Shown here piece after piece: positions 10,962 to 20,689 of a stretch of DNA of 64,000 bases. How positions within the stretch are numbered: position 1 is the stretch's first letter; each line of letters begins with the position of its first letter. Source of the DNA: Methylotetracoccus oryzae (GTDB lineage Bacteria > Pseudomonadota > Gammaproteobacteria > Methylococcales > Methylococcaceae); NCBI RefSeq assembly GCF_006175985.1, contig NZ_SRSH01000013.1:85622-149621 (forward strand). Reading direction: 5' to 3'. The notes below the pieces were generated by a model that saw only the letters and a list, made by a program, of their open reading frames with translations, was not told the origin of the DNA and made no database searches. The translations under genes and the position numbers were made by a program.

Positions 10962-11820
10962 GCTGCGCCTGTCGCTCAGCGACAGGGAGCGGTACGAGTT
11001 CAACAAACTGCAAAAACGGCTGCGTCGTCTGACCGGCGAGGCCATCGCCGACTACGACATGATCCAGGGCGGCGACAAGGTCATGGTCTGCCTGTCGGGC
11101 GGCAAGGATTCCTATGCACTGCTCGACATCCTCCTGGGTCTGCGCGAGAACGCCCCGGTGGATTTCGAGATCCTCGCGGTCAATCTCGACCAGAAGCAAC
11201 CCGGCTTTCCGGCCGATGTGCTGCCGCGCTACCTGTCCGGCCTGGGTATCCCCTTCCATATCCTGGAGCAGGACACCTATAGCGTCGTGAAACGCGTCAT
11301 CCCCGAGGGCAAGACGACCTGCGGCCTGTGCTCGCGGCTGCGGCGCGGCTCGCTCTATACCTATGCGGCGGCGAACGGCGTTACCAAGATTGCGCTGGGC
11401 CACCATCGGGAAGATATCCTCGAGACGTTCTTCCTCAACCTGTTCTACGGCGGAACCTTGAAGGCGATGCCGCCGAAGCTGCTCAGCGACGACCGGCGCC
11501 ACATCGTCATCCGTCCCCTGGCCTACTGCCGTGAAAAGGACCTCGCGGAGTACGCCCGTATCAAGGACTTTCCGCTGATTCCGTGCAACCTGTGCGGATC
11601 GCAGCCGAACCTTCAGCGCCAGGCGATGAAGGAAATGCTGCACGGCTGGGAGAAACGCAATCCAGGCCGCGTGGAGACCATATTCCGCGCGCTGCAGAAT
11701 GCCTCTCCATCGCAGCTCGCCGACCGGCAGTGGTTCGACTTCGCCGGCCTCGAGGCCCTGCGCGGGACAGCGGCAAGCTGCGGGGACACCAACGCCGGAC
11801 TCGAGATTCTCGCTTTGTGA
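10951..11820 (+). CDS. ttcA: tRNA 2-thiocytidine(32) synthetase TtcA
   Basis: Iron-sulfur tRNA thiolase that makes s2C32. The PP-loop is SGGKDS (about residues 49-54). The two cysteine motifs CGLC and CNLC that hold the cluster are both present, and [19 protein letters not shown] is a family hallmark. 289 residues, within the usual range. It overlaps the end of fabB, which suggests read-through transcription, although the two functions are unrelated. Confidence 0.95.
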   Translation: MAAELRLSLSDRERYEFNKLQKRLRRLTGEAIADYDMIQGGDKVMVCLSGGKDSYALLDILLGLRENAPVDFEILAVNLDQKQPGFPADVLPRYLSGLGIPFHILEQDTYSVVKRVIPEGKTTCGLCSRLRRGSLYTYAAANGVTKIALGHHREDILETFFLNLFYGGTLKAMPPKLLSDDRRHIVIRPLAYCREKDLAEYARIKDFPLIPCNLCGSQPNLQRQAMKEMLHGWEKRNPGRVETIFRALQNASPSQLADRQWFDFAGLEALRGTAASCGDTNAGLEILAL

Positions 11821-11890
11821 CATCGGCCGCCGGCGCCGCGCGGCCCGCCTTTCTTAAATACCGGCCCGGCCGTGGCCTCACGGTGATCCC

Positions 11891-13201
11891 ATGAACCTTC
11901 CCCGCCTCGGATTCGTCAGCCTCGGTTGCCCCAAGGCGCTCGTCGATAGCGAGCGCATCATGAGCAAGCTGCGGGCGGACGGCTACGCACTGGTCCCCAG
12001 CTACCGCGATGCCGACCTCGTGGTCGTCAACACCTGCGGCTTCGTCGATGCGGCCGTCGAGGAATCCCTGGACGCGATCGGCGAGGCGCTGGCCGAAAAC
12101 GGCCGGGTCATCGTGACCGGCTGCCTTGGCGCACGGGCCGAGGAGATTCGCTCACGCTATCCGAATGTGCTCGACATCAGCGGCGCACATGCCTACGAGC
12201 AGGTCGTCGGCGCAGTGCATGCCCACCTGCCGCCACCGACGGGAGATTTCGACAGCCTCGTCCCGCCACAGGGGATCAAGCTGACGCCGCGACACTATGC
12301 CTACCTGAAGATTTCCGAGGGCTGCAATCACCGTTGCACCTTCTGCATCATCCCGTCGATGCGCGGCGAACTGGTCAGCCGGCCGGTCGGCGAGGTCATG
12401 GACGAAGCGGAACGCCTGGTGAACGCGGGCGTGAAGGAACTGCTGGTCGTCTCGCAGGATACCAGCGCCTACGGCGTCGACCTGAAGTACCGCACCGGCT
12501 TCTGGGGCGGCCGACCGCTGCGGACGCGCTTCTTCGATCTGGCACAGGCGCTGGGCGACCTCGGCATCTGGATCCGCCTCCATTACGTCTACCCCTACCC
12601 CCATGTCGACGAGGTCGTGCCGCTGATGGCCGAGGGCAAGATCCTGCCCTACCTCGACATTCCGTTCCAGCATGCCAGCCCGGATGTACTGAAACGCATG
12701 AAGCGGCCTGCCGCCACTGAAGACACCCTCGCGCGCATCCGGCGCTGGCGCGAAATCTGCCCCGACATCACGATCCGCAGCACCTTTATCGTCGGCTTTC
12801 CGGGGGAGACCGAGGAAGACTTCGAGTCGCTGCTCGCGTTTCTCGACGAGGCGCAGCTCGATCGTGTCGGCTGCTTCACCTACTCTCCGGTCAACGGCGC
12901 CGCGGCGAACGACTACCCCGATCCGGTACCCGAAGCGGTCAAGGAGGAGCGGCTCGAGCGGTTCATGGCCGTCCAGTCGCAGATCAGCGCGGCGAAGCTG
13001 CAGAACCGGGTAGGACGCACCGACACGGTGCTGATCGACGAGGTGGTCGAGGAGGGCGCAGTGGCCCGCAGCCGTGCAGACGCGCCCGACATCGATGGTC
13101 AGGTGTTCATCGACGGTGCGACCGATCTGGAAGTCGGATCGTTCGTTCGGGTCGAATTCGAGGAGGCCGACGAACACGATCTCTGGGCCCACCTCGCGTG
13201 A
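11891..13201 (+). CDS. rimO: Ribosomal protein S12 methylthiotransferase RimO
   Basis: Radical-SAM methylthiotransferase that modifies an aspartate of ribosomal protein S12. Domain order: N-terminal UPF0004 domain with [12 protein letters not shown] and NTCGFVDAA, the radical SAM motif CNHRCTFC, and a C-terminal TRAM domain ending in [11 protein letters not shown]. 436 residues, full length. The start lies 70 bases downstream of ttcA, which leaves room for a promoter or a weak hairpin but shows no clear terminator. Confidence 0.95.
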   Translation: MNLPRLGFVSLGCPKALVDSERIMSKLRADGYALVPSYRDADLVVVNTCGFVDAAVEESLDAIGEALAENGRVIVTGCLGARAEEIRSRYPNVLDISGAHAYEQVVGAVHAHLPPPTGDFDSLVPPQGIKLTPRHYAYLKISEGCNHRCTFCIIPSMRGELVSRPVGEVMDEAERLVNAGVKELLVVSQDTSAYGVDLKYRTGFWGGRPLRTRFFDLAQALGDLGIWIRLHYVYPYPHVDEVVPLMAEGKILPYLDIPFQHASPDVLKRMKRPAATEDTLARIRRWREICPDITIRSTFIVGFPGETEEDFESLLAFLDEAQLDRVGCFTYSPVNGAAANDYPDPVPEAVKEERLERFMAVQSQISAAKLQNRVGRTDTVLIDEVVEEGAVARSRADAPDIDGQVFIDGATDLEVGSFVRVEFEEADEHDLWAHLA

Positions 13202-13483
13202 ACCCGGTCGGTATCGATCGCCTCGGCGTGCGGCCAGATATACCGCGCAGAGGAACGACCGGCTGACGCTGCGGAAGATCTGACCGGCTCAGATGTCCCC
13301 CTCCTCGCGCGTCGCAGGGATGCGCTGATTCCGTCCCAGGCACGAACGGCCGCGAGGGTGGTGCCAAAAACGCCGGCGACCGTCGAGAATCTGATCGAAA
13401 CCCGAGCGGATTTCCCCGGGGAACCCCTGGCAGGGCACCGCAGCACCCGAGCCAACTCTGGCGCTGCGCGCGGTCGTTAACGA

Positions 13484-13975
13484 TCAGTCGTGTTCGTGAT
13501 GCCCGCCAGCCCCATGGACGTGGCCGTGGTCCAGTTCTTCTGGAGTCGCATTGCGGATACCGGTCACCTCGACATCGAAGTTCAAGGTCATGCCGGCCAT
13601 CGGGTGATTACCATCGAGCATTACCGTATCGCCCTCGACCTCGATCACGGTCACGAGTTGCATGCCCTCGGATGACTCGGCGTGGAACTGCATACCCGGC
13701 AGCACTTCGTCGACACCGTGGAACGCAGACTTGGGCACCTTCTGCACGAGATCATTGTCGCGCACGCCGTAGGCTTCCTCGGGTGGCACGCTCACCTGAA
13801 AACGATCGCCGACTTTACGTCCCGTCAGCGCTTCCTCCAGGCCGGAGATGATGTTGCCCATGCCGTGGATGTAGGCCATCGGGTCGCTGCCCTGCGAGCT
13901 GTCGAGCACCTCGCCGTCGTTATCCGTCAGGGTGTAGTGGATGTGGACGACCTTGTTTGGAGAAATCTGCATCAA
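13484..13975 (-). CDS. slyD: FKBP-type peptidyl-prolyl isomerase SlyD
   Basis: Cytosolic prolyl isomerase and metallochaperone, 163 residues. FKBP core: VVHIHYTLTDNDGEVLDSS and GLEEALTGRKVGDRF; the insert-in-flap chaperone domain follows at about 70-130. The C terminus HGHVHGAGGHHEHD is a short His-rich metal-binding tail, shorter than in E. coli. It is convergent with rimO and divergent from tpm; a 202-base gap separates it from the latter. Confidence 0.93.
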   Translation of the reverse strand: MMQISPNKVVHIHYTLTDNDGEVLDSSQGSDPMAYIHGMGNIISGLEEALTGRKVGDRFQVSVPPEEAYGVRDNDLVQKVPKSAFHGVDEVLPGMQFHAESSEGMQLVTVIEVEGDTVMLDGNHPMAGMTLNFDVEVTGIRNATPEELDHGHVHGAGGHHEHD

Positions 13976-14177
13976 TGATCTCGGATTGACTTGTAAAAGC
14001 TCCGCATGATAGCGCCTTTTGCATTGATGCGGTTAACGAATTCTCCCCTGGCACGGTCTTCAGGCAGTAACGGCCTGCAGGTTGAGGAATCCGCCGCCTG
14101 CCGCAAATCCGGCTTACAGGGGATACACGAAATGGGGTATCGTCTGCCAGAGCAACTGACCCTGGATGCATGGACCC

Positions 14178-14837
14178 ATGGAAAGCAACTTTTGGCATGA
14201 ACGCTGGCAACGCGGCGAAACCGGCTGGCATCTGCCACACGTCCACCCAATGCTGGAGCAGGGCTGGTTCAGGCTAGCCCTCCCGCGCGGTGCGCGCGTC
14301 TTGCTGCCACTGTGCGGAAAAAGCGAGGACATGGCCTGGCTGGCGGACCAAGGGTATCGGGTCGTCGGCGTCGAATTGAGCGCAGCCGCCGCCGCGGCAT
14401 TCTTTACCGAACACGACTCGACATCCGATATCGACGCCGTCGGTACGTTCCGCCGCTTCCGGTCGAGCACCATCGAGATTCTGTGCGGCGATTTTTTCAG
14501 GCTGGATGCAGCACAACTGGGTGCAGTCGATGCGGTCTATGACCGGGGCGCTCTCGTGGCGCTGCCACCTGCGATGCGGGAACAATACGTCGGGCAGTTA
14601 CGCACTTTGGCGCCCACCCCACTGCCGGGGCTGCTGATCACGCTGGATTACCCGCAGGAGCAGATGGACGGCCCACCGTTCGCGGTCAGCGATACCGATG
14701 TGGAGCAGTACTTCGGCGCAACCCACACGATCGAACTGCTCACCCGCACCGACGCGCTCGACGACAGCCCCCGGTTTCGCGAACGCGGCGTCACCCGCAT
14801 GACCGAGAATGCCTTTGCGTTGACGCCCAGACCCTGA
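14178..14837 (+). CDS. tpm: Thiopurine S-methyltransferase family protein
   Basis: SAM-dependent methyltransferase of the TPMT family, 219 residues. It begins with the family signature ESNFWHERWQRGETGWH, followed by VLLPLCGKSEDMAWLADQGY (SAM site), VYDRGALVALPP and LLITLDYPQEQMDGPPF. Bacterial members detoxify selenium and tellurium species; the natural substrate here is unknown. The start at 14178 gives the conventional N terminus; an ATG four codons upstream is also possible. Confidence 0.92.
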   Translation: MESNFWHERWQRGETGWHLPHVHPMLEQGWFRLALPRGARVLLPLCGKSEDMAWLADQGYRVVGVELSAAAAAAFFTEHDSTSDIDAVGTFRRFRSSTIEILCGDFFRLDAAQLGAVDAVYDRGALVALPPAMREQYVGQLRTLAPTPLPGLLITLDYPQEQMDGPPFAVSDTDVEQYFGATHTIELLTRTDALDDSPRFRERGVTRMTENAFALTPRP

Positions 14838-15198
14838 GCATGGGTGGCAGCGAACCGCCTGCGACGATCACGGCAGTCCCGGGCTCCCGCTGATGGGCGA
14901 ACATGACAGGCTGTCAGTGTCACACCTTGACGGCATCGGAAACGGCCATTGAAAGCCGGCGCTCCGGCAGCGGCGCTGCGTCACTCGGGCCAACGGCATG
15001 ACTACCGCGGTCGACCGGCGCATGCCGCGGATTCAGCCCAGGACACAAGGTCGGAACTGGCTGGACCCCTTCCCTGATCGCGCGGCGCTGTGCTCGCCCC
15101 GCCGGAACCCTGCCCGGACGACTCGAGCGTGCGGCCGGGCGTCAACTCCGGCTGCCGCGACAAGCCGGAACGGATTGAGACGATGATGGAAGACGCGG
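14838..15198. other. Non-coding gap before the ion-channel gene
   Basis: 361 bases between two rightward genes. No gene, repeat or clear terminator was recognised. The last bases (GGAAG about seven bases before 15199) form the ribosome binding site of the channel gene. Confidence 0.5.
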
Positions 15199-16254
15199 AT
15201 GCTTAAGGACTCGCTTAACCGGAATGGCTGCGGCATGCTCCGTTGCGGAATCGTCCTCGTATTGACCTGTATGCTGGGCACGGCACTTCACGCTGCCGTC
15301 CCGACTCCCGAAGGACGCCCGACCGACCCGCCACCACCGGCCCCGCTACCGGCCGAGGTCGAGGTCGCCGCGTATTTGATGGACCTGCTGTCAATCGACG
15401 AAAAAGAGCAAACCTTTCAGGCCGAAATACTGTTCAACTTCCGCTGGAAAGACCCACGTCTCGCCGCTCGCCATACTGAGCCCTTGCGATTGATCGAGGA
15501 TGCCGTCTCGGAACGACTGCAAACCATCTGGAATCCCAACGTGCAGTTCGTGAATGCCGTGGAGAAGCAGACCTTCAATCAGGCCTTGACCCTGCACCCG
15601 GACGGGACCGTCGAACATCGTATCGACGTGCTGGGCCGCTTTTCGACGCCCATGGATTTCCAGCGCTTTCCGTTCGATCGGCAGCGACTAAAGATCATGC
15701 TCGAGTCCTTTCTGGAGCAGACCGGGCAGTTGCGTTTCACGATCGACCGCGACCGCACGCGCGCCGATCCCGACAGCGCCAGCGGCGATCTGAATCTGAT
15801 GGGCGTCCACGCCTCGGTGACCCAGTCCGCGATCAGCGGCTGGAACGAGAATTTCAGCCGGTACGTGCTCGAACTCGCGGTCGAACGGAACGTCAGCTTC
15901 TACACGTGGCGGGTGATCGTCCCGATCATGATCATCGTAATGATCTCCTTCGCGCTGTTCTTCGTCGATATCGCCTCTTACCACGACCGCGTCGGCATCG
16001 CGATGGCGTGCCTGCTCGCCTGCGTTGCGACCCAGTTCGCGATCAGCTTCAGCCTGCCGCGGATCAGCTACCTGACCCCAATCGACCGCTTCTTCGTCTG
16101 GACCTATATCTCCATTGGCTTCGGCGTGGGACTCAGCACCTGGGTCAAGATTCTCGAAAGCCGCGGTAATGCCAACTGGCAGCGGGTCGATTGGCACTCC
16201 CGCTGGCTGAGCCCCGTAATCTTTTTCGCCGGCGTCGCAGCCGTTCTGATCTGA
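15199..16254 (+). CDS. Pentameric ligand-gated ion channel (Cys-loop receptor homologue)
   Basis: Bacterial homologue of nicotinic/GABA-type receptors, like GLIC and ELIC. 351 residues: a signal peptide (hydrophobic LRCGIVLVLTCMLGTALHA, about 13-32), a beta-sandwich extracellular domain (about 50-230), and four membrane helices. The extracellular part has IWNPNVQFVNA and the Pro-bearing loop FQRFPFDRQ without the two cysteines, as in other prokaryotic members. The pre-TM1 segment FYTWRVIVPIMIIV holds the conserved TM1 proline; TM2 and TM3 follow at about 263-315 and TM4 ends the protein. A second possible start at 15235 would shorten the signal peptide. Ligand and ion selectivity cannot be told. 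It stands alone. Confidence 0.88.
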   Translation: MLKDSLNRNGCGMLRCGIVLVLTCMLGTALHAAVPTPEGRPTDPPPPAPLPAEVEVAAYLMDLLSIDEKEQTFQAEILFNFRWKDPRLAARHTEPLRLIEDAVSERLQTIWNPNVQFVNAVEKQTFNQALTLHPDGTVEHRIDVLGRFSTPMDFQRFPFDRQRLKIMLESFLEQTGQLRFTIDRDRTRADPDSASGDLNLMGVHASVTQSAISGWNENFSRYVLELAVERNVSFYTWRVIVPIMIIVMISFALFFVDIASYHDRVGIAMACLLACVATQFAISFSLPRISYLTPIDRFFVWTYISIGFGVGLSTWVKILESRGNANWQRVDWHSRWLSPVIFFAGVAAVLI

Positions 16255-16552
16255 TGGCAAAGGCCCTCGCCACGAACCGCCACGGCTGGCCCGCATGATT
16301 GGGGGCGCCGATCAAGGAAAAATTACCCGCGCCGCAGGCATGCATACCGCATCCCTTGCTACGCAGACCCTCTATATTGCATCCACACGCCTCAGCGTAA
16401 ACTATTGACCGGCCGGTGGAACGGCCCACCGACCTGCATCAGGAAGCGGCCATGACGGGGTACCGATCCAGTGGGACTCCGTAGGCGGAATCGATTTAAA
16501 GGCCCACAGGGACCGTAAGAACCAGGGCCTTCCAGACTCGGGGGAATTCATC
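16255..16552. other. Intergenic gap before the peptidoglycan hydrolase gene
   Basis: 298 bases. An AT-richer patch with TATATT at 16373-16378 could be part of a promoter. Nothing else was recognised. Confidence 0.4.
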
Positions 16553-18154
16553 ATGCAGATCGATTCGAGTTTGTTCGTCAATGTCGGCGTCCGGCGGGAG
16601 TGCGCCGAGCGCTATGCCGGTGATTTCAACACGCTGCTCGCCCGTTACGGCATCGACACACCGCTGCGGGTCGCGCATTTCCTTGCTCAGGTCCTGCACG
16701 AATCAGGGTTGCTGCGGCATGTCGAGGAAAACCTGAACTACTCCGCCAAAGGACTGCGCTCGATCTTTGGCAAGTACTTCCGCTCCGACGCCGAGGCCAA
16801 TGCCTTCGCGCGGCAACCGGCGAAAATCGCGAACCGGGTGTACGCCAACCGCATCGGTAACGGCAGCGAGGCCAGCGGCGACGGCTATCGCTTCCGAGGT
16901 CGCGGCCTCATCCAGCTGACCGGACGCGCGAACTACCAGAGCTTTAGTGACTGGCTCGGTGTCGACGTCGTCTCCGCACCGGACAAGGTGGCCAGCGACT
17001 ATGCCGTCCACTCCGCCGTGTTCTATTGGTCGACCCGCAAACGCAACGGCCTTTCGCTGAATACCTATGCCGACCGAGACAGCCTGCTCGACATCACGCG
17101 CGCGGTGAATGGCGGTACCATCGGTCTTGAAGATCGGAAGCACCTGCTGCTCAAGCTCAAGCAGCAGTTGTCGAGCCGGCCCGGGGTATCGGCCTCATTG
17201 CCAACGGCACCGACACCGGAACGCCTGCCGCCGACGCACAGCGTCACGGCTTCCTCGCTGAACCTGCGCTCCCAAGCAGTCGTCAACAACAGCAATCGAC
17301 TGGCGGCGCTCCCTCAGGGCACGCCGATCGCGTTGTTGGAGGGTAAGCCAGAGGACGCGTGGTGGAAGATTCAGGTGGCGCTGAATGGACGCCTGTTCGA
17401 GGGTTTCGTCGCCAGCGCCCATCTCAAGCCCTTCTCGGGCGCGCCGGCGGCCCGAGCGGCCGCACCGGCGGCGGCGATTCCGCCCGCCCATCTGCAGCAG
17501 GACCGTCCCGACATCACGCGGGCCCGCGACGGGGGCCGCGCGTTCCCGCTCGGCGAGAAAGACCGGCCGGGCCGTCAGGGCGTCGTCCCGGTCGAGCGTG
17601 TCGACGAGATCCATGTCATCGTGGCGTACCTCGACAGTGCGAAAGCCACGCACAAGCGGTACTGGCCCCAGGGCAGCACCACCTTCTGCAACATCTACGC
17701 CTATGACTATTGCTATCTGGCCGGCCCCTACCTGCCACGGGTCTGGTGGAAGAGCGACGCACTGGAGCGACTGCAAGGCGGCGATGCGGTGGACGCAGTC
17801 TACGACCGCACGGTGCGCGAACTCAACGCCAACGCGCTGCACGACTGGCTTGAGGACTATGGCGAACGGTTCGGATGGCAGCGCGCGGCGGATATCGACG
17901 AATTGCAACGGGCGGCAAACGACGGCGGTATCTGCCTGATCGTCGCGAAGCGGAAGGATCTGAACCGCTCGGGCCACATCACCGCGGTGGTTCCGGAAAC
18001 CGACGACTTCTCCGCGTCCCGCAACGCTCAGGGTATGATCCAGCGTCCCGTTGAGTCGCAGGCCGGTGCGACCAATTACCGCCTTGTCGTGCAGAACCGC
18101 GCCTGGTGGCTGGATCCGAAGTTCAGTTCTTTCGGTCTTTGGCATCACGCTTAG
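16553..18154 (+). CDS. Three-domain cell-wall hydrolase: GH19 + SH3b + cysteine-peptidase-like
   Basis: 533 residues with no signal peptide. Residues 1-205: GH19 chitinase/lysozyme-type domain, with HESG (catalytic Glu50), a second acid pair EEN (58-60) and GRGLIQLTGRANY (116-128). About 225-292: bacterial SH3 domain (SLNLRSQAVV to FVASAHLKPF). About 315-533: a domain I cannot name, with a Cys (Cys379 in TTFCNIYAYDY) and a His (His475 in SGHITAVVPE) spaced as in CHAP/NlpC-like amidases. The whole layout suits cutting both glycan and peptide bonds of peptidoglycan. Lack of a signal peptide means export by a phage holin, type VI secretion or lysis, if exported. No immunity, holin or phage gene lies next to it. 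Confidence 0.8.
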   Translation: MQIDSSLFVNVGVRRECAERYAGDFNTLLARYGIDTPLRVAHFLAQVLHESGLLRHVEENLNYSAKGLRSIFGKYFRSDAEANAFARQPAKIANRVYANRIGNGSEASGDGYRFRGRGLIQLTGRANYQSFSDWLGVDVVSAPDKVASDYAVHSAVFYWSTRKRNGLSLNTYADRDSLLDITRAVNGGTIGLEDRKHLLLKLKQQLSSRPGVSASLPTAPTPERLPPTHSVTASSLNLRSQAVVNNSNRLAALPQGTPIALLEGKPEDAWWKIQVALNGRLFEGFVASAHLKPFSGAPAARAAAPAAAIPPAHLQQDRPDITRARDGGRAFPLGEKDRPGRQGVVPVERVDEIHVIVAYLDSAKATHKRYWPQGSTTFCNIYAYDYCYLAGPYLPRVWWKSDALERLQGGDAVDAVYDRTVRELNANALHDWLEDYGERFGWQRAADIDELQRAANDGGICLIVAKRKDLNRSGHITAVVPETDDFSASRNAQGMIQRPVESQAGATNYRLVVQNRAWWLDPKFSSFGLWHHA

Positions 18155-18336
18155 CGCGAGCCCACACCTGGCGAGGGCGGGAAACCCGGCCGGCCCTCAC
18201 CCACAGGCCCACACCGGCACGCCACCGGCGCGATTGACATCCCCTGCAACAGACCTAGAATCGCCGCGTTCAAGCCAGATCCGATCGGTCAGGCGGCGGG
18301 CCGTTTGGCCCCCGCACATCGCCGCCGAATGTCCCG

Positions 18337-19047
18337 ATGACGCTATCCGACGAACCGCACCCCGTGTCCAACTCCAGCCCATCCGCCACCGTCGACGGCC
18401 TAGCGAAGCGCATCGACGCACTATTGCCCCAGACCCAGTGTCGCCAGTGCGGATACGCCGGCTGCCGTCCATACGCCGAAGCCATCGCCTGCGGCGAGGC
18501 TGACATCAACCAATGCCCGCCCGGCGGAACCGCGGGTATCGCAGCGCTGGCAACCCTGCTGGGATGCGAACCCAAGCCGCTGAATCCCCAGCACGGTGTG
18601 GAGCAGCCGCTCCATCTGGCGGTGATCGACGAGCCGAAGTGCATAGGCTGCACGCTGTGCATCCAGGCCTGTCCGGTCGATGCGATCATCGGTGCCGCGA
18701 AGCTAATGCACACGGTCATCGCCGCCGAATGCACCGGATGCCGACTGTGCATCCCGCCCTGTCCGGTCGACTGCATCGTCATGGTGCCCGCGCCGCCGGA
18801 ACAACTCGCGCAACCCGATCACTGGCGTCGGCGTCATGAAGCTCGACACCTACGTCTGAACCGCGAACAACAGCAAAAGACCGAGCGGGCGGAACGGCAA
18901 AAGGCCGCCTTGCAGCGGCCCGGGGCCGAGGAAATCGCTCGTGCCATCGAACGGGCCCGGGCTCGCAAGCAGGCGATGGCGACGACGGGGTCCAGCGGCA
19001 CATCGTCAATCAAGACTCCGCACTCCGAAGACAGCTCCGACGCATGA
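18337..19047 (+). CDS. RnfB/RsxB-like ferredoxin without membrane anchor
   Basis: Iron-sulfur electron-transfer protein of 236 residues. The Fe-S domain [17 protein letters not shown] (about 34-50) is followed by two 4Fe-4S motifs, [12 protein letters not shown] and [12 protein letters not shown]. True RnfB proteins start with a hydrophobic helix; this one begins with a polar stretch and the Fe-S domain, so it should be soluble. The C-terminal third is a charged helix rich in Glu, Arg and Ala. No other rnf gene is present. It overlaps nth by four bases, a pairing common in proteobacteria, which hints at supplying electrons or a cluster to a soluble partner. Confidence 0.85.
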   Translation: MTLSDEPHPVSNSSPSATVDGLAKRIDALLPQTQCRQCGYAGCRPYAEAIACGEADINQCPPGGTAGIAALATLLGCEPKPLNPQHGVEQPLHLAVIDEPKCIGCTLCIQACPVDAIIGAAKLMHTVIAAECTGCRLCIPPCPVDCIVMVPAPPEQLAQPDHWRRRHEARHLRLNREQQQKTERAERQKAALQRPGAEEIARAIERARARKQAMATTGSSGTSSIKTPHSEDSSDA

Positions 19048-19712
19048 ACCAGGAACGGCGCCGGCAGATTTACGACCGGCTAGCAGCCGCGATTCCGGAA
19101 CCCACGACCGAACTGCGCTACACCTCGCCGTTCGAATTGCTGGTCGCCGTCGTGCTGTCGGCTCAGGCCACCGACAAGGGCGTCAACAAGGCAACGGAAA
19201 AGCTCTTCGCCGTCGCGAACACGCCGGCAGCCATCCTCGCACTCGGCGAGGAAGGTCTGAAGGATTACATCAAGACGATCGGGCTGTTTAACAGCAAGGC
19301 GCGCCATATCATCGCGCTGTGCGCGTTTCTGCTGGAGCGACACGCCGGGGAAGTCCCCGCGACGCGAGGCGAACTCGAGGCCCTACCCGGCGTGGGCCGC
19401 AAGACGGCGAACGTTATCCTGAACACGGCGTTTGGCCAGCACACCATCGCCGTCGACACGCACATCTTCCGGGTGGCAAATCGCACCCGGCTTGCCCCGG
19501 GCAGGAATGTGCGCGAGGTCGAGGACAAACTCAACCGGTTCACGCCGCGCGAGCATCTGCGCGATGCGCACCACCTGCTGATCCTGCACGGACGCTATAC
19601 CTGTATCGCGCGCAAGCCAAAGTGCGCCGAATGCGTCATCGCGGATCTGTGCGAGTATCCGGACAAGCCGGCCCGGACCGCGCAGGATGACACGCCCGGC
19701 ACCGCGCACTGA
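19044..19712 (+). CDS. nth: Endonuclease III
   Basis: Base-excision-repair DNA glycosylase/AP lyase for oxidised pyrimidines. 222 residues. The helix-hairpin-helix [13 protein letters not shown] carries the catalytic Lys, [11 protein letters not shown] carries the catalytic Asp, and the C-terminal cluster ligands fit C-x6-C-x2-C-x5-C ([17 protein letters not shown]). Its ATG overlaps the stop of the rnfB-like gene. Confidence 0.96.
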   Translation: MNQERRRQIYDRLAAAIPEPTTELRYTSPFELLVAVVLSAQATDKGVNKATEKLFAVANTPAAILALGEEGLKDYIKTIGLFNSKARHIIALCAFLLERHAGEVPATRGELEALPGVGRKTANVILNTAFGQHTIAVDTHIFRVANRTRLAPGRNVREVEDKLNRFTPREHLRDAHHLLILHGRYTCIARKPKCAECVIADLCEYPDKPARTAQDDTPGTAH

Positions 19713-19785
19713 CGACCTGGACTAACCGCCCCCCCGCACCGCCGAGCCTCACAAGCACCCGGAACTTGTGTAGAATCCGTCCATT

Positions 19786-19861
19786 GCCGGCGTAGCTCAG
19801 TTGGTAGAGCATCTGATTTGTAATCAGAGGGTCGCGGGTTCGAATCCTGTCGCCGGCTCCA
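19786..19861 (+). tRNA. tRNA-Thr (anticodon TGT)
   Basis: 76 bases forming a full cloverleaf. Acceptor arms GCCGGCG and CGCCGGC pair perfectly, TAGCTCAGTTGGTAGAGC is the D arm, the anticodon stem TCTGA/TCAGA encloses loop TTTGTAA, and GTTCGAATC is the T loop. The CCA end is encoded (19859-19861). TAGAAT at 19771-19776 is a plausible -10 box. A degraded restriction gene lies just downstream, consistent with tRNA genes acting as integration sites, but no direct repeat of the tRNA 3' end was found. Confidence 0.97.
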
Positions 19862-20089
19862 ATATCTCAATGGTTTGCGACAAGGTCAGCACCGCACCCG
19901 CAGGACCTTGCGGCACCGATGCCGGCGGTCTCCCGGGACGCTTCCCGACGAAGTTCGGGGCCATCGCACTCAAGTCGAGCCAGCCTCGCGATAACTCTGC
20001 ACAGAGCGCGCCAGAGCTCTGACAGCTTGGTCGCATTCCCTTGCTATCCGGCCCGAATCCGGTCTTCCGCAGGCCTGGGGGGAAGACTA

Positions 20090-20515
20090 AAATCCACCGC
20101 AGCGGCGCCTCAGCCGAGCTGTCGTACTTCAGCCAGAAGATGTCGAGGCTCGCCTTGTCGCGCGATCGGTTCTTTACAGCCGAAATACTTGAAGCGTTCC
20201 GTCGACTTGCGCCGACGACGGTTCTCCGGTTGGCAGCAAGCGATGCAGTCCTGCAGGTCCCAGAATTTCAGCGGCTTGGGCTTCCGCGTGAAAGGCTTGT
20301 CGGTGCGGATATCGCAGAACCAGATGCCCCGGGTATGGATCCGGCCGTCCTTGAGGAGGGGCTCGAACAAGGGCGCGTTCGCCTGGACGCCCCGGGCGTA
20401 GACGATGCCGGTCGGCAAGGCAGGATGGTATGCGCGTCGCAGGTTTCGGGCAGTTTCCGGCGAATCTTCTCGCCCGCCCCGCTTCCATCGATGGTAGCGC
20501 GAAGGACGCGAAAAG
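20090..20515 (-). pseudogene. hsdM: Frameshifted fragment of type I restriction methyltransferase hsdM
   Basis: Reading the minus strand in three frames in turn recovers the C-terminal part of a type I HsdM protein: GAGEKIRRKLPETCDAHTIL in one frame, then LPTGIVYARGVQAN, GIWFCDIRTDKPFT and PENRRRRKSTERFKYF in a second, then DKASLDIFWLKYD in a third. These match the order of conserved blocks in HsdM. Two frameshifts and the loss of the N-terminal target-recognition and NPPY catalytic region show it is dead. No hsdS or hsdR remains nearby. Confidence 0.8.
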
Positions 20516-20689
20516 CCCCAGAGCCCAGGGGGAGGATTCATGGGCTGTTGCACCTTACCGCACCGCACCCCACCCCGCTTTTTTTTTTGCGGCGCCGCGC
20601 TGTACAGGAGCCCCATCGAAAGTCCCTTTGAAAATCCACGCCGTGGATTGATACTGGTCTTGCAAGTCAATCACCTGAGGTGCGGACCC

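Noticed and set aside
20579..20588. Run of ten T bases as a terminator
   Set aside because: There is no stable hairpin just upstream on the plus strand; the run lies next to decayed sequence and may be a simple homopolymer.
20041..20631. A 196-codon plus-strand frame after tRNA-Thr
   Set aside because: It is the antisense of the hsdM remnant, whose conserved blocks are on the minus strand.
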